A stretch of 25,917 nucleotides of DNA from DAIOFH01 sp036745875 (GCA_036745875.1 DAIOFH010000051.1:1-25917), one strand, 5' to 3'. Positions 1-7,607 are shown, counted from the first letter of the stretch. A program made the numbers and translations. The notes: generated by a model from the sequence alone, not told the origin.

Positions 1-19
1 TTCAAATTTTCGAAAAAAG

Positions 20-35
20 TGGTCAGGCGATTGCA
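20..35 (+). promoter_or_regulatory. sigma-54 promoter for flgF-flgG
   Basis: The 16-mer has GG at 21-22 and GC at 33-34, exactly 10 nt apart, with a TTGCA -12 block. It matches the RpoN consensus (TGGCAC-N5-TTGCW) except at the CAC part of the -24 box. Transcription would start near 46, about 30 nt upstream of the flgF ATG. Sigma-54 control of rod genes is established in several flagellated phyla; use here is inferred from the match and position. Confidence 0.6.
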
Positions 36-76
36 AATGGAACAACGGGACTATTTTGTTGTACGGGGGTAACATA

Positions 77-883
77 ATGATTAATGGCATGTATCTTTCA
101 ACAATGGGCGCCCTGGTTCAGACTGGTCGTCATGCGACGATCTCGAACAACCTGGCGAACTCCAATACCCATGGATTCAAGCCTGACTGGTCGATTTTCC
201 AGGCTGTGCCGACGGAAAATGAATGGCATCCCGAGCGGCGCTTCCAGTGGGACAAGATACTCATGAACACCGGCGGCGGCGTCTGGAACGACAAAACCAT
301 CACCAACCTCGCCTCCGGCCCGTTGCAACACACCGGAAATCCCCTGGATATCGCTCTGCACGACGAGCCGGGTTCCGGCAAGCACAGCTTTTTCATGATT
401 CGCCAGGGGGACAATGTGGATGGCGATATTCTTTACACCCGTGACGGGCATTTTACGCCCGACCAGGACGGCGTGTTGCGTACGGTGAACGGGGATATCG
501 TGGTAAGCCCGGAAGGCGAACCTATCATACTCGCCCTTCCCCCCGGCGGACAGATCCACGTCAGGGATGACGGTTCCATAGTCGACCTCACCCTTGACGA
601 AGGCACCGGAATCCTGGCAGTCATCGGCGTCCAGCGTACGGCTGATTACGCCGACATGAAAAAGATCGGCGACTCCCGCTTCTACGCCGATGGCGCTGAA
701 ATGGAACCATACCAGGCTGGAGTCAAAGGCGAATATATCGAAGAATCGGCCACCAACGCGATTGATGAAATGACCAATATGATCGAGGCATCCAGGATTT
801 ACGACACAAATATGCGTTTTCTGTCCATCCAGGACGAAACACTTGGCCAGACTGTCCGCCGAGTCGGCGCTCCGGCCCAGTAG
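77..883 (+). CDS. flgF: flagellar basal-body rod protein FlgF
   Basis: Encodes a 268-aa proximal-rod protein of the FlgE/F/G family, exported through the flagellar type III apparatus and assembled in the periplasm. The N-terminal rod signature (SNNLANSNTHGFK, about residues 22-34) and the C-terminal helix (ATNAIDEMTNMIEASRIYDTNMR) are characteristic of the family. I chose the ATG at 77 because a GGGGG Shine-Dalgarno-like run lies 7 nt upstream; a TTG at 56 would add seven residues with no such support. It is called FlgF rather than FlgG because the following gene is the better FlgG match and flgF-flgG order is usual. A sigma-54 promoter sits directly upstream. Confidence 0.88.
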   Translation: MINGMYLSTMGALVQTGRHATISNNLANSNTHGFKPDWSIFQAVPTENEWHPERRFQWDKILMNTGGGVWNDKTITNLASGPLQHTGNPLDIALHDEPGSGKHSFFMIRQGDNVDGDILYTRDGHFTPDQDGVLRTVNGDIVVSPEGEPIILALPPGGQIHVRDDGSIVDLTLDEGTGILAVIGVQRTADYADMKKIGDSRFYADGAEMEPYQAGVKGEYIEESATNAIDEMTNMIEASRIYDTNMRFLSIQDETLGQTVRRVGAPAQ

Positions 884-930
884 GTGGCCTAACGTTGTGA
901 AAAAACGCGGTATTTCAAATTTATAAAACA

Positions 931-945
931 CGATCCTTCGGGATG
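931..945 (+). other. UUCG-tetraloop hairpin in the flgF-flgG spacer
   Basis: ATCC-TTCG-GGAT forms a 4-bp stem closed by C(UUCG)G, an exceptionally stable tetraloop. It lies 26 nt upstream of the flgG start and has no U tract, so it is probably a stability or processing element rather than a terminator. This is inferred from sequence only. Confidence 0.4.
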
Positions 946-970
946 CAAAAGCAAGTAGAGGAGACAAGCC

Positions 971-1789
971 ATGATGATTCGTTCCCTTTGGAGTGGCGCG
1001 ACGGGCATGAAAGCCATGCAGTTCCACATCGACGCCATTGCCCATGACTTGACCAACGTCAATACCAATGGCTACAAAAAGAAAATCGTCAATTTCCAGG
1101 ACCTGCTTTACCAGACGAGCCGCGCCAGCGGGCTTCAGGGCGGCACGGACGGTACCGTCAACCTCCCGGTGGGCGTTCAGGTCGGCTTGGGCGTTCGCGT
1201 TGCGGGCACGACACCGGTCATGACCGCCGGCCCGGCGGTGGAAACAGGCAACTGGTACGACATGATGATTGACGAAACGGAAAAGAACACCGTCCGCAAT
1301 TTCTTCCGTATCGATATCGGCGGCGGCAATGTCGCCTATACCCGCGCCGGCAACTTCGTTACAGACGACCAGGGCCGCCTCGCCACAGTTGACGGCTACT
1401 ACCTTGACCCGAACCCCGGAAATATTGACGCCAATGCCACCGCTGTCCAGGTTACTCCCGAAGGCAGGATTATGCAGAAGTTGCCTGGCGAAGACGAATA
1501 CCAGGAAGTGGGACGCATTTCATTGTTTTCCTTCATCAACCCGGCCGGCCTAGAACCTGTCGGCAGCAACCTTTGGCTCCAGTCCGCCTCGTCCGGCGAG
1601 GCGCAGCAGGGCGATCCTGCCGAAGACGGCTTTGGTTTTATCCGCAGCCAATTTATCGAACAGTCCAATGTCGACGCTATTTCCGAAATGGTCAACATGA
1701 TCGCGGCGCAACGCGCCTATGAGTTCAACTCCAAGTCGATCACCACTTCAGACGAAATGCTTCAGACCGTGAACAACCTGAAACGGTAA
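971..1789 (+). CDS. flgG: flagellar distal rod protein FlgG
   Basis: Encodes a 272-aa distal-rod subunit that links the proximal rod to the hook. Length and both ends fit the family: N-terminal RSLWSGATGMKAMQ and the rod box (LTNVNTNGYKK, about residues 27-37), and a C-terminal coiled-coil segment (SEMVNMIAAQRAYEFNSKSI). The usual NNLANVNT block reads HDLTNVNT here, a mild deviation. The start is supported by an AGAGGAG Shine-Dalgarno motif at 957-963, 7 nt before ATG. It is co-transcribed with flgF (87-nt spacer) and followed by an intrinsic terminator, so flgF-flgG appears to be a self-contained unit. flgA, flgH and flgI, which often follow, are absent. Confidence 0.93.
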   Translation: MMIRSLWSGATGMKAMQFHIDAIAHDLTNVNTNGYKKKIVNFQDLLYQTSRASGLQGGTDGTVNLPVGVQVGLGVRVAGTTPVMTAGPAVETGNWYDMMIDETEKNTVRNFFRIDIGGGNVAYTRAGNFVTDDQGRLATVDGYYLDPNPGNIDANATAVQVTPEGRIMQKLPGEDEYQEVGRISLFSFINPAGLEPVGSNLWLQSASSGEAQQGDPAEDGFGFIRSQFIEQSNVDAISEMVNMIAAQRAYEFNSKSITTSDEMLQTVNNLKR

Positions 1790-1851
1790 CTATTTTTAAG
1801 CCGACTCTTGAATAGCAGTCCGATAATATTGATTATTATATGTATAGGTAT

Positions 1852-1882
1852 AGCGATTTGAATTGTATTCAAATCGCTTTTT
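1852..1882 (+). terminator. intrinsic terminator after flgG
   Basis: A perfect 11-bp inverted repeat (AGCGATTTGAA at 1852-1862 and TTCAAATCGCT at 1868-1878) with loop TTGTA is followed by a TTTTT run. It ends the flgF-flgG unit and separates it from the cell-shape operon. Confidence 0.85.
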
Positions 1883-1894
1883 ATGTTTCTTTCC

Positions 1895-1998
1895 ATAGCG
1901 CGTTTTCGGAAGGGACAGGCTCTTACTGCGTTTTTTGGCAAAACCATGTCAAGCCGGAACGCACAAAGGAAGGGCCCACCTTTTCAGAAAACGCTATA
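1895..1998 (+). promoter_or_regulatory. structured 5' leader upstream of mreD
   Basis: Two nested complementary segments are visible. The outer pair is ATAGCG (1895-1900) plus TTTTC (1903-1907) against GAAAA (1987-1991) plus CGCTAT (1992-1997), with a 2-nt bulge. The inner pair is TGCGTT (1927-1932) with AACGCA (1958-1963), extended by GGC (1937-1939) with GCC (1953-1955). The fold ends 13 nt before the mreD ATG and follows the flgG terminator. It matches no riboswitch class I can name. It may be a regulatory leader or chance pairing in a spacer. Confidence 0.35.
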
Positions 1999-2011
1999 AG
2001 ACGGATCGACG

Positions 2012-2533
2012 ATGAAAGACCGGGAAGTTGTCTGGATCAGCCTTATCCCCCTGGCCCTCTTGGCCGGTCTTTTCATGCTGCTCCTGGAAATGGCTGGCGT
2101 GTGGCCGCTCAAGGACATTCGCCCCGATTTCGTTTGGTGTATCGGATTTTATGCCGTCAGGCGCTCGACGCCCGTTTCCACGCTGGCGGGATTGGCCTAC
2201 AGCGGCCTCGCCTACGATCTGATACTTGGGCCAAAACTGGGCGCGGCAACGCTCGCCTATCTTCTCACCGCCTGTATCTTCCTAGTCCTGAAAGACCAGG
2301 TGGCGGGAGGCGGCGCTGTCGAACACACCGTCCTCCTTGGCTTGCTGGCGATTATAGCCGTTTTTTTGCGGCTATTGCTGACCTTGGGCGGTGATTTTTT
2401 CACAATTTGGTCGTACAACATTATTGTAGTTCTCGTCTCGGGGCTTTTGACCCTTGTCGTCTATCCCCTGCTCTACGTTCTTTTATCAATTCCATGGCTC
2501 AATCCAACCCGCGAAAAGAAATGGATCGCATAA
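2012..2533 (+). CDS. mreD: rod shape-determining protein MreD
   Basis: Encodes a 173-aa polytopic inner-membrane protein of the elongasome. Hydrophobic segments lie at roughly residues 8-30, 53-75, 79-95, 106-125 and 132-160. The RPDFVW motif near residue 37 and the conserved GLAYDLILG stretch after the second membrane segment are MreD-like. Length fits the family (about 160-180 aa). It starts 13 nt after a structured leader and its stop is 4 nt before the mrdA ATG, implying translational coupling. mreB and mreC, normally just upstream, are not in this window; flagellar genes occupy that position instead. Confidence 0.85.
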   Translation: MKDREVVWISLIPLALLAGLFMLLLEMAGVWPLKDIRPDFVWCIGFYAVRRSTPVSTLAGLAYSGLAYDLILGPKLGAATLAYLLTACIFLVLKDQVAGGGAVEHTVLLGLLAIIAVFLRLLLTLGGDFFTIWSYNIIVVLVSGLLTLVVYPLLYVLLSIPWLNPTREKKWIA

Positions 2534-2537
2534 CGCA

Positions 2538-4775
2538 ATGAATATTCGGTTGACCATACTTGGAGTCATTTTCTGCCTCGCGTTCGCCGTGGCGGTGGTG
2601 CGGTTGGTCGAGTTGCAATTCTACCGGTCGGAAGAACTGACCGATTACCGGGAAAACCGCCTTCGCCATATGGAGCAAAAGGCCCCCCGCCGCGGCAGAA
2701 TCCTTGACGCGGTCGGGAAAATCCTCGCCGAAGACCGTCCTACCCACGATCTCTGGATCCGGCCCGCCCGCCGCGGGCGTATAGACGGCAAGAGGCAGAT
2801 CATATCCAACCTGGACCCTCTCACAATTGACCAGCTCATGAGTCTGGCCGCCGATCCAGAAGGGAAAAAATCGCTTGCTTATGGCATTGCCCTGAAATCC
2901 CTCGCCGAATCGAATCAAATGTTGGAGCTCCTCACCGAAAGCACCAAGAGAAATCGGGAAGAATTGGCGGAAAAGATTCTCTCCGCCGCATTGTCCGGAC
3001 GTCCGAGCGGCAGAGATGATTTTCTCTACTCCCGTCTTGCTGTCGAGGATATTGACTTTGGTCTTGCCCTTGAAATACGCGCGGCCCGCGCCAATCCGTA
3101 TGACCAAGGCGTCTGGCAGGCTGCGGAGATGCGTATCGGCGGCAAGCGTTATTACCCCACGGGAAAGCTGTTTGGCCATATTACCGGCTATGTTGGCAAC
3201 CTGACGCCGGAGGATTATCTCGACCTGCGCGGCCGCTGGGACGGTGACGCCAAGCTGCCGGGAAAAGGCGTGATCCATAAGCGCAACCGAGTCTACTTCT
3301 CCATCCTCTCGGACGATCCGGAAAACCCGGTCACGGACGAGGAACTGATCATCCGCCTCCGGGAGGTCAAAAGAAACGGTAAAATGACCAAAACCCAAGG
3401 CTATTTCATCAACGAAACTGTCGGCCGCGGCGGTATCGAACAGTACTACAATCAGGATCTGCGCGGACGCCATACCCTGCAGCGCCTCAGACTGGCCCGA
3501 GATGAAGAAAGCCGCAAACGCCGTTTTCAGCCCCTTGGCACGGTGGAAAAAGCCAAAAACGGCTCGGATGTCCGGCTCAGCGTCAAGCTCGACATCCAAC
3601 GCCAGGCCCATGAGATCATGGAAAAAAACATCAAGGAAATCGCCAAGCGCCCCGAGCTCGTCAGAAGCGATTGGGTGCAGTCCGGAGTCGCCATCCTGAT
3701 GGACCCGAACAATGGCCGCATCCATGCCCTCGTGAGCATTCCTTCGTACGACCCAAACACCCTTAACCGCGATTTCGCACAATTGCTGACCGATCCCGCC
3801 ACGCCGCTCCTGGATCGCGCCATTGCCGGTATCTATCCTCCCGGTTCCATAATCAAGCCGTTGGTGGGGCTGGCTGCATTGACCGAGGACCGTGTCATGC
3901 CTGGCGAGCGTTTCAATTGCGACAGGGTCCTGATGCTTGGCGGCGCCCGTTTCACCTGTCTCGGCCGCCACGGCGACGTCGACCTCACTGCTGCCTTGAT
4001 GCATTCCTGCAACATATACTTCTACCGGGCCGGGGAAAAGCTTGGTGGCCGCAATTTGTACAATTGGTATACCTCGACCGGCATCGGTCATCGCACAGGG
4101 ATCGACTTGTCCGGTGAAGCCGAGGGCCTCCTTCCCCGCAACGCCTACACGCGCAAGGGATGGGCCACCGGGAATACCTACCACCTGTCCATCGGACAAG
4201 GAATGGCGGCGACGCCGATTCAAATGGCCGTATCCATCGCCACCTTGGCCAATGCCTCGAACGGAACGGCCAAGGTTGTTCGTCCACATTTTCTCCTGCC
4301 GCCCCTTGGCCCGATAGAAACGCCGGAGGATGAGGCGTTGGCGCTGGAAGCGATGCAGCTTGACCAGCCGGTGGCTGAAATCAGCGTCGATCCGGAGGCT
4401 GTGGCCGTGGTCCGGCAAGGCATGTGGGAAGTGGTCCAGGGTAATCCGGAAACCGGACAGTTGGGAACTGGCCGACTTGCCGCATTCCCGACCCCCGGCG
4501 GAGGCTGGCTTCTCGAGATCGCCGGAAAAACCGGCACTGCGGAATGGACGGAAGTCGTCAACGGCAGGGCGAGAAAAGGCATCTCCCATGTCTGGTTTGC
4601 GGGCTACGCCCCCTTCGATCGCCCTGAGGTGGTGGTGATCGTCCTGCTGCCGCAGGCCGGCGGCGGCGGTGGCGGCAGTTGCGCGCCGATTGCCAAGGAA
4701 CTCCTGCGCATGTGGTTCAACCTTCCGGATCGTTTCGAACAGACATTCTACGAGGAGGATGAAGCTCTTGGGTAG
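2538..4775 (+). CDS. mrdA: peptidoglycan transpeptidase PBP2 (MrdA)
   Basis: Encodes a 745-aa class B penicillin-binding protein that cross-links lateral-wall peptidoglycan as RodA's partner. It has one N-terminal membrane anchor (about residues 5-25), a pedestal region, and a C-terminal transpeptidase domain. All three active-site motifs are present: SIIK with nucleophile Ser437, SCN at 490-492 and KTG at 664-666. At 745 aa it is longer than E. coli PBP2 (633 aa); much of the extra length is in the pedestal (about residues 60-330). The start is ATG 2538, 4 nt after the mreD stop; an upstream in-frame start at 2454 would run through the mreD C-terminus. It overlaps the rodA start by 8 nt if rodA uses TTG 4768. 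Confidence 0.94.
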   Translation: MNIRLTILGVIFCLAFAVAVVRLVELQFYRSEELTDYRENRLRHMEQKAPRRGRILDAVGKILAEDRPTHDLWIRPARRGRIDGKRQIISNLDPLTIDQLMSLAADPEGKKSLAYGIALKSLAESNQMLELLTESTKRNREELAEKILSAALSGRPSGRDDFLYSRLAVEDIDFGLALEIRAARANPYDQGVWQAAEMRIGGKRYYPTGKLFGHITGYVGNLTPEDYLDLRGRWDGDAKLPGKGVIHKRNRVYFSILSDDPENPVTDEELIIRLREVKRNGKMTKTQGYFINETVGRGGIEQYYNQDLRGRHTLQRLRLARDEESRKRRFQPLGTVEKAKNGSDVRLSVKLDIQRQAHEIMEKNIKEIAKRPELVRSDWVQSGVAILMDPNNGRIHALVSIPSYDPNTLNRDFAQLLTDPATPLLDRAIAGIYPPGSIIKPLVGLAALTEDRVMPGERFNCDRVLMLGGARFTCLGRHGDVDLTAALMHSCNIYFYRAGEKLGGRNLYNWYTSTGIGHRTGIDLSGEAEGLLPRNAYTRKGWATGNTYHLSIGQGMAATPIQMAVSIATLANASNGTAKVVRPHFLLPPLGPIETPEDEALALEAMQLDQPVAEISVDPEAVAVVRQGMWEVVQGNPETGQLGTGRLAAFPTPGGGWLLEIAGKTGTAEWTEVVNGRARKGISHVWFAGYAPFDRPEVVVIVLLPQAGGGGGGSCAPIAKELLRMWFNLPDRFEQTFYEEDEALG
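4753..4758 (+). promoter_or_regulatory. Shine-Dalgarno site that decides the rodA start
   Basis: AGGAGG lies directly against an ATG at 4759 (zero spacing, unusable) but 9 nt before an in-frame TTG at 4768. This favours a TTG start for rodA inside the last codons of mrdA. Confidence 0.6.
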
Positions 4776-5853
4776 GATAGATTTTTGGAAGCTGGACTGG
4801 ATCTACCTCATCACCACCCTTGCCATCATCGGGCTTGGGCTGCCGTTCCTCAAATCGTCCGCAAGCGACGGCGATTTCATGCGACAGACAGTATGGTTGG
4901 TCATCGGTATAGCCGCACTGCTGTTCTTCGTTATGGTTAATTTCCGCATATGGGTAGACAAGGGTTATTGGATTTACGCAGCTACGGTATTTCTGCTTAT
5001 TGCCGTTCTCTTCTCGACGCCGGTCAACAATGCGCGCAGCTATATCCGTTTTGGACCGGTTGGGATGCAGCCGTCCGAGTTATTCAAGTTCGCCCTCATC
5101 ATCGCCCTTGCCCACCATTTGGGGAAACGGGACAACCAGCATATGCTGCACGGTCTTATCATCCCGTGCATACTGACTTTGGCTCCCCTTGTCCTGATCC
5201 TTAAGCAACCCGACCTCGGTACTGCACTGACAATTCCTCCTATTCTACTGGCCATGCTATTGGCTTCGGGCGCGCGGTTCCTGCATCTCGGTTCGGCAAT
5301 CTTCCTTGGTTTATGTTCGATCTGGCCGCTTTGGGAATTCGTCATGCGTCCCTATCAAAAAACGCGAATATACGCCTTCCTGCAACCGGAGCTCTACGAG
5401 TCGGCGGAAGCGTACCAGATGCTGATGAGCCTGACGGCCATCGGGTCCGGGGGCATATCCGGACAGGGTCTCGGAAACGGCGTCATCACCGATCTGGACC
5501 TGCTGCCGGAAAAACACAACGATTTTATTTTCGGGGTGATTGCCGAAGAAGGCGGCATGGCTGCGGCCGGGAGCATGATCTTACTGTTCCTGCTGTTTAC
5601 CCTTATCGGCCTGCATATAGCCAACAACGCCACTACCAAATACGGTAGACTGATCGCGGTCGGCGTTTCGGTGATTGTCGGCTGGCAGGCATTATTAAAC
5701 ATCTTTGTCGTCACCGGCCTATTCCCGACAACCGGCGTTACATTGCCGTTGGTGAGTTACGGCGGGTCATCCATGGTAGTGACGTGCGCCATGGTCGGTC
5801 TGGTATTGAATGTGAGCCAGGCTCCACCCGAGACGACGTTTGGGAATGACTGA
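4768..5853 (+). CDS. rodA: SEDS peptidoglycan glycosyltransferase RodA
   Basis: Encodes a 361-aa polytopic SEDS-family polymerase (about ten membrane segments) that extends glycan strands from lipid II with PBP2. Diagnostic motifs are QPSELFKFALI, LKQPDLGTAL, the IGSGGISGQGLGNG loop, PEKHNDFIFGVIAEE, whose Asp corresponds to the catalytic Asp of E. coli and Thermus RodA, and the C-terminal TTGVTLPLVSYGGSS. The TTG at 4768 is preferred from Shine-Dalgarno spacing; ATG 4759 adds only three residues. Order mreD-mrdA-rodA, with an overlapping start, is the standard elongasome operon. The RodA/FtsW choice rests on the PBP2 partner next door. Confidence 0.92.
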   Translation: MGRIDFWKLDWIYLITTLAIIGLGLPFLKSSASDGDFMRQTVWLVIGIAALLFFVMVNFRIWVDKGYWIYAATVFLLIAVLFSTPVNNARSYIRFGPVGMQPSELFKFALIIALAHHLGKRDNQHMLHGLIIPCILTLAPLVLILKQPDLGTALTIPPILLAMLLASGARFLHLGSAIFLGLCSIWPLWEFVMRPYQKTRIYAFLQPELYESAEAYQMLMSLTAIGSGGISGQGLGNGVITDLDLLPEKHNDFIFGVIAEEGGMAAAGSMILLFLLFTLIGLHIANNATTKYGRLIAVGVSVIVGWQALLNIFVVTGLFPTTGVTLPLVSYGGSSMVVTCAMVGLVLNVSQAPPETTFGND

Positions 5854-5940
5854 TCCCACCTCGTACGATAAATTCTCGCAGCGCTTGAATGGCAGTCCGA
5901 GTCGGGTTATACTTGAGGGTGAAAAAGGCATTATTCGAAC

Positions 5941-5968
5941 ACATATTAATATGGCGTATAGAATATGT
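5941..5968 (+). promoter_or_regulatory. candidate operator of the toxin-antitoxin operon
   Basis: Inverted repeat ACATATT (5941-5947) and AATATGT (5962-5968), plus a perfect 10-bp palindrome ATATTAATAT at 5943-5952, end just before the antitoxin Shine-Dalgarno site. Type II antitoxins usually bind such palindromes to repress their own operon. That role is inferred here. Confidence 0.5.
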
Positions 5969-5981
5969 CAGGAGTGACAAA

Positions 5982-6245
5982 ATGACTACTATTACAATAA
6001 CGCTTCCGGAAGAATTAGCCGAGCGCGCCAAAGCTAAAGGGTTGCTATCACCCTCCGCAATTGAAGCATACGTACGGGAAAAACTGGATCAAGAAGAAGC
6101 TGGGCAAGAATCCGAAAACCAATCAGATCCAGGCAGTTTTGATCCACGCTTAAAACGGCTTGTCAATCCTGCCGCGTTTCGGAAAGGTGAAATACTTGGG
6201 GATATTATTGGTCCGTTCCATGAAGAGTGGGGGGAACCTCATTGA
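5982..6245 (+). CDS. vapB: VapB-like antitoxin
   Basis: Encodes an 87-aa protein. The N-terminus (TTITITLPEELAERAKAKG) has the strand-then-helix pattern of a ribbon-helix-helix DNA-binding domain, followed by an acidic linker and a C-terminal segment that would wrap the toxin. The start is ATG 5982 with AGGAG 7 nt upstream; a longer in-frame start at 5889 would run through the putative operator. Its stop overlaps the toxin start (TTGA), the usual coupling in type II modules. Assignment to VapB rests on small size, the fold pattern and the PIN-domain partner. The exact antitoxin subfamily is uncertain. Confidence 0.75.
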   Translation: MTTITITLPEELAERAKAKGLLSPSAIEAYVREKLDQEEAGQESENQSDPGSFDPRLKRLVNPAAFRKGEILGDIIGPFHEEWGEPH

Positions 6246-6622
6246 TCATATTGGACACCCATATATTTGTCTGGATGAATTTGCGCCCCGAGAAACTTAC
6301 AGAAACCATTTTATCGGCACTTGATTCCGAGGGTGAATTAGGTCTATCGGCAATTTCGTTATGGGAAACGGCAATGTTGAGTTCCCGTCGACGAATATCC
6401 ATTCCTGGCCAATTCCTTGATTGGTTACATAAGGCAATTGACATCCCCCAGCTAACAAATCTCCCTCTGACACCGGAGATTGCAGCATGCTCCGGATTGC
6501 TATCAATGCACGGTGACCCCGCAGATCGGCTTATCGCCGCAACGGCAATCGAGCATAACTGTTCATTGGCAACAGTAGACAGACTACTTATCGCACTCCC
6601 CGAACTTAAAACGATTTCCTGA
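6242..6622 (+). CDS. vapC: VapC-like PIN-domain ribonuclease toxin
   Basis: Encodes a 126-aa PIN-domain endoribonuclease expected to cleave tRNA or other RNA when freed from the antitoxin. The acidic metal-binding residues are all visible: Asp5 (ILDTH), Glu42 (SLWET), Asp95 (DPADR) and Asp113 (TVDR). The start is probably TTG 6242, which overlaps the antitoxin TGA and has a GGGGGG run 7 nt upstream; a GTG at 6227 is the alternative. The pair lies between the cell-shape operon and larE with no other mobile features, and looks like a small accessory insertion. Confidence 0.85.
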   Translation: MIILDTHIFVWMNLRPEKLTETILSALDSEGELGLSAISLWETAMLSSRRRISIPGQFLDWLHKAIDIPQLTNLPLTPEIAACSGLLSMHGDPADRLIAATAIEHNCSLATVDRLLIALPELKTIS

Positions 6623-6658
6623 AATCTACCCCATCCTATCTGATATTGGTTAACAGTA

Positions 6659-7513
6659 ATGCAGACGTCTAAAGAACAGAAACTGCGCCAAATCATCCGC
6701 GACTCCGGCAAAGTCGTCATCGCCTTCTCCGGCGGCGTCGACAGCGCGCTGCTTGCCAAAATCGCTGTCGACGAGACCAGCCATCCGCTGGCGGTAACGG
6801 CCGACAGCGTTTTTCTTCCCGAGGCGGAGCGCGAGGATGCAGGCATTATCGCCAGGCAATTGGGGATTGAACATCATTTCTTGTCTCTTGATCCGCTTTC
6901 TCTGGACAGTGTACGGACCAATCCCACAGACCGCTGCTATCATTGCAAAAAGAGTATTTATACAGAATTGTTGCGCTTTGGCGGAAGCAAGGGATACGAC
7001 GCGGTGCTGGACGGCGGCAATTTCTCCGACCTGGCCGATTATCGCCCGGGCAGTATTGCGGTAACCGAACTGGGTATCAGATCGCCCTTGGCCGAAGCCG
7101 AACTTACCAAGGATGAAGTGAGGGCGCTGTCGAAAAAACTCGACATCCCCGGCTTCAACCGCCCTGCCGCCGCCTGCCTTGCCAGCCGTATTCCCTATGG
7201 CGAGGAAATCACGGCCGAGGACTTGCATCTTGTCGACCAGGCAGAGAACATTGTTCGCAGTTGTGGCTATACCAAAGTCCGCGTCCGACTTCTTGGCCGC
7301 ATCGCGTGCATTGAGCTCAGTCAGGAAGAACTATCCAGCCCCGAACTTCTTGGCACCGATCGCCAGTACATTGTTGATCAGCTTTCTGCGCTTGGCTTCG
7401 AACGCGTTGTCCTCGACCTCGCCGGGTACAGGACCGGCAGCCTGAACACCATACCAACTCCAGCCGAATCTGCCGGAAAAAAACGCCGTCCGCCCCAAAC
7501 TTACTCAGTGTAA
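6659..7513 (+). CDS. larE: ATP-dependent sulfur transferase LarE
   Basis: Encodes a 284-aa PP-loop protein. The SGGVDS motif (residues 24-29) binds ATP for adenylation of the pyridinium dinucleotide precursor of the nickel-pincer cofactor used by lactate racemase. Cys173 in the PAAACLASR block aligns with the sulfur-donor cysteine of Lactobacillus LarE. A Cys93-x-x-Cys96 pair (RCYHCK) gives a three-cysteine set of the kind reported in LarE proteins that use an iron-sulfur cluster instead of a sacrificial cysteine; which chemistry applies here is inferred. larA, larB and larC are not in the window. The ATG at 6659 lacks a strong Shine-Dalgarno sequence. Confidence 0.88.
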   Translation: MQTSKEQKLRQIIRDSGKVVIAFSGGVDSALLAKIAVDETSHPLAVTADSVFLPEAEREDAGIIARQLGIEHHFLSLDPLSLDSVRTNPTDRCYHCKKSIYTELLRFGGSKGYDAVLDGGNFSDLADYRPGSIAVTELGIRSPLAEAELTKDEVRALSKKLDIPGFNRPAAACLASRIPYGEEITAEDLHLVDQAENIVRSCGYTKVRVRLLGRIACIELSQEELSSPELLGTDRQYIVDQLSALGFERVVLDLAGYRTGSLNTIPTPAESAGKKRRPPQTYSV

Positions 7514-7577
7514 GATAAAGTCAACTTTTCTCGTATTTTTTTATCCATCTGTAAAATAATAAGTTATACAGCACATA

Positions 7578-7607
7578 AAGCCCCTTCCCATTTCTGGCAA
7601 GGGGCTT
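7578..7607 (+). repeat. perfect 9-bp inverted repeat overlapping the flgB promoter
   Basis: AAGCCCCTT (7578-7586) and AAGGGGCTT (7599-7607) with a 12-nt loop. A rho-independent terminator is unlikely because no U tract follows. The right arm is itself the spacer of the sigma-54 promoter at 7595-7610, so the repeat may be an operator or a late folding artefact. Confidence 0.55.

Noticed and set aside
98..1045. Minus-strand frame of 315 codons over flgF and the flgG start
   Set aside because: It is antisense to two well-supported rod genes and shows no family features; no Shine-Dalgarno or promoter was seen.
1927..1963. c-di-GMP-I riboswitch before mreD
   Set aside because: A GGCAAAACC run recalls the motif, but the GAAA loop and second conserved arm are missing; left as an unassigned structured leader.
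2499..4589. Long minus-strand open frame (696 codons) across mrdA
   Set aside because: It is the antisense shadow of mrdA, which shows all transpeptidase motifs; the reverse translation has no recognisable domain or ribosome-binding site.
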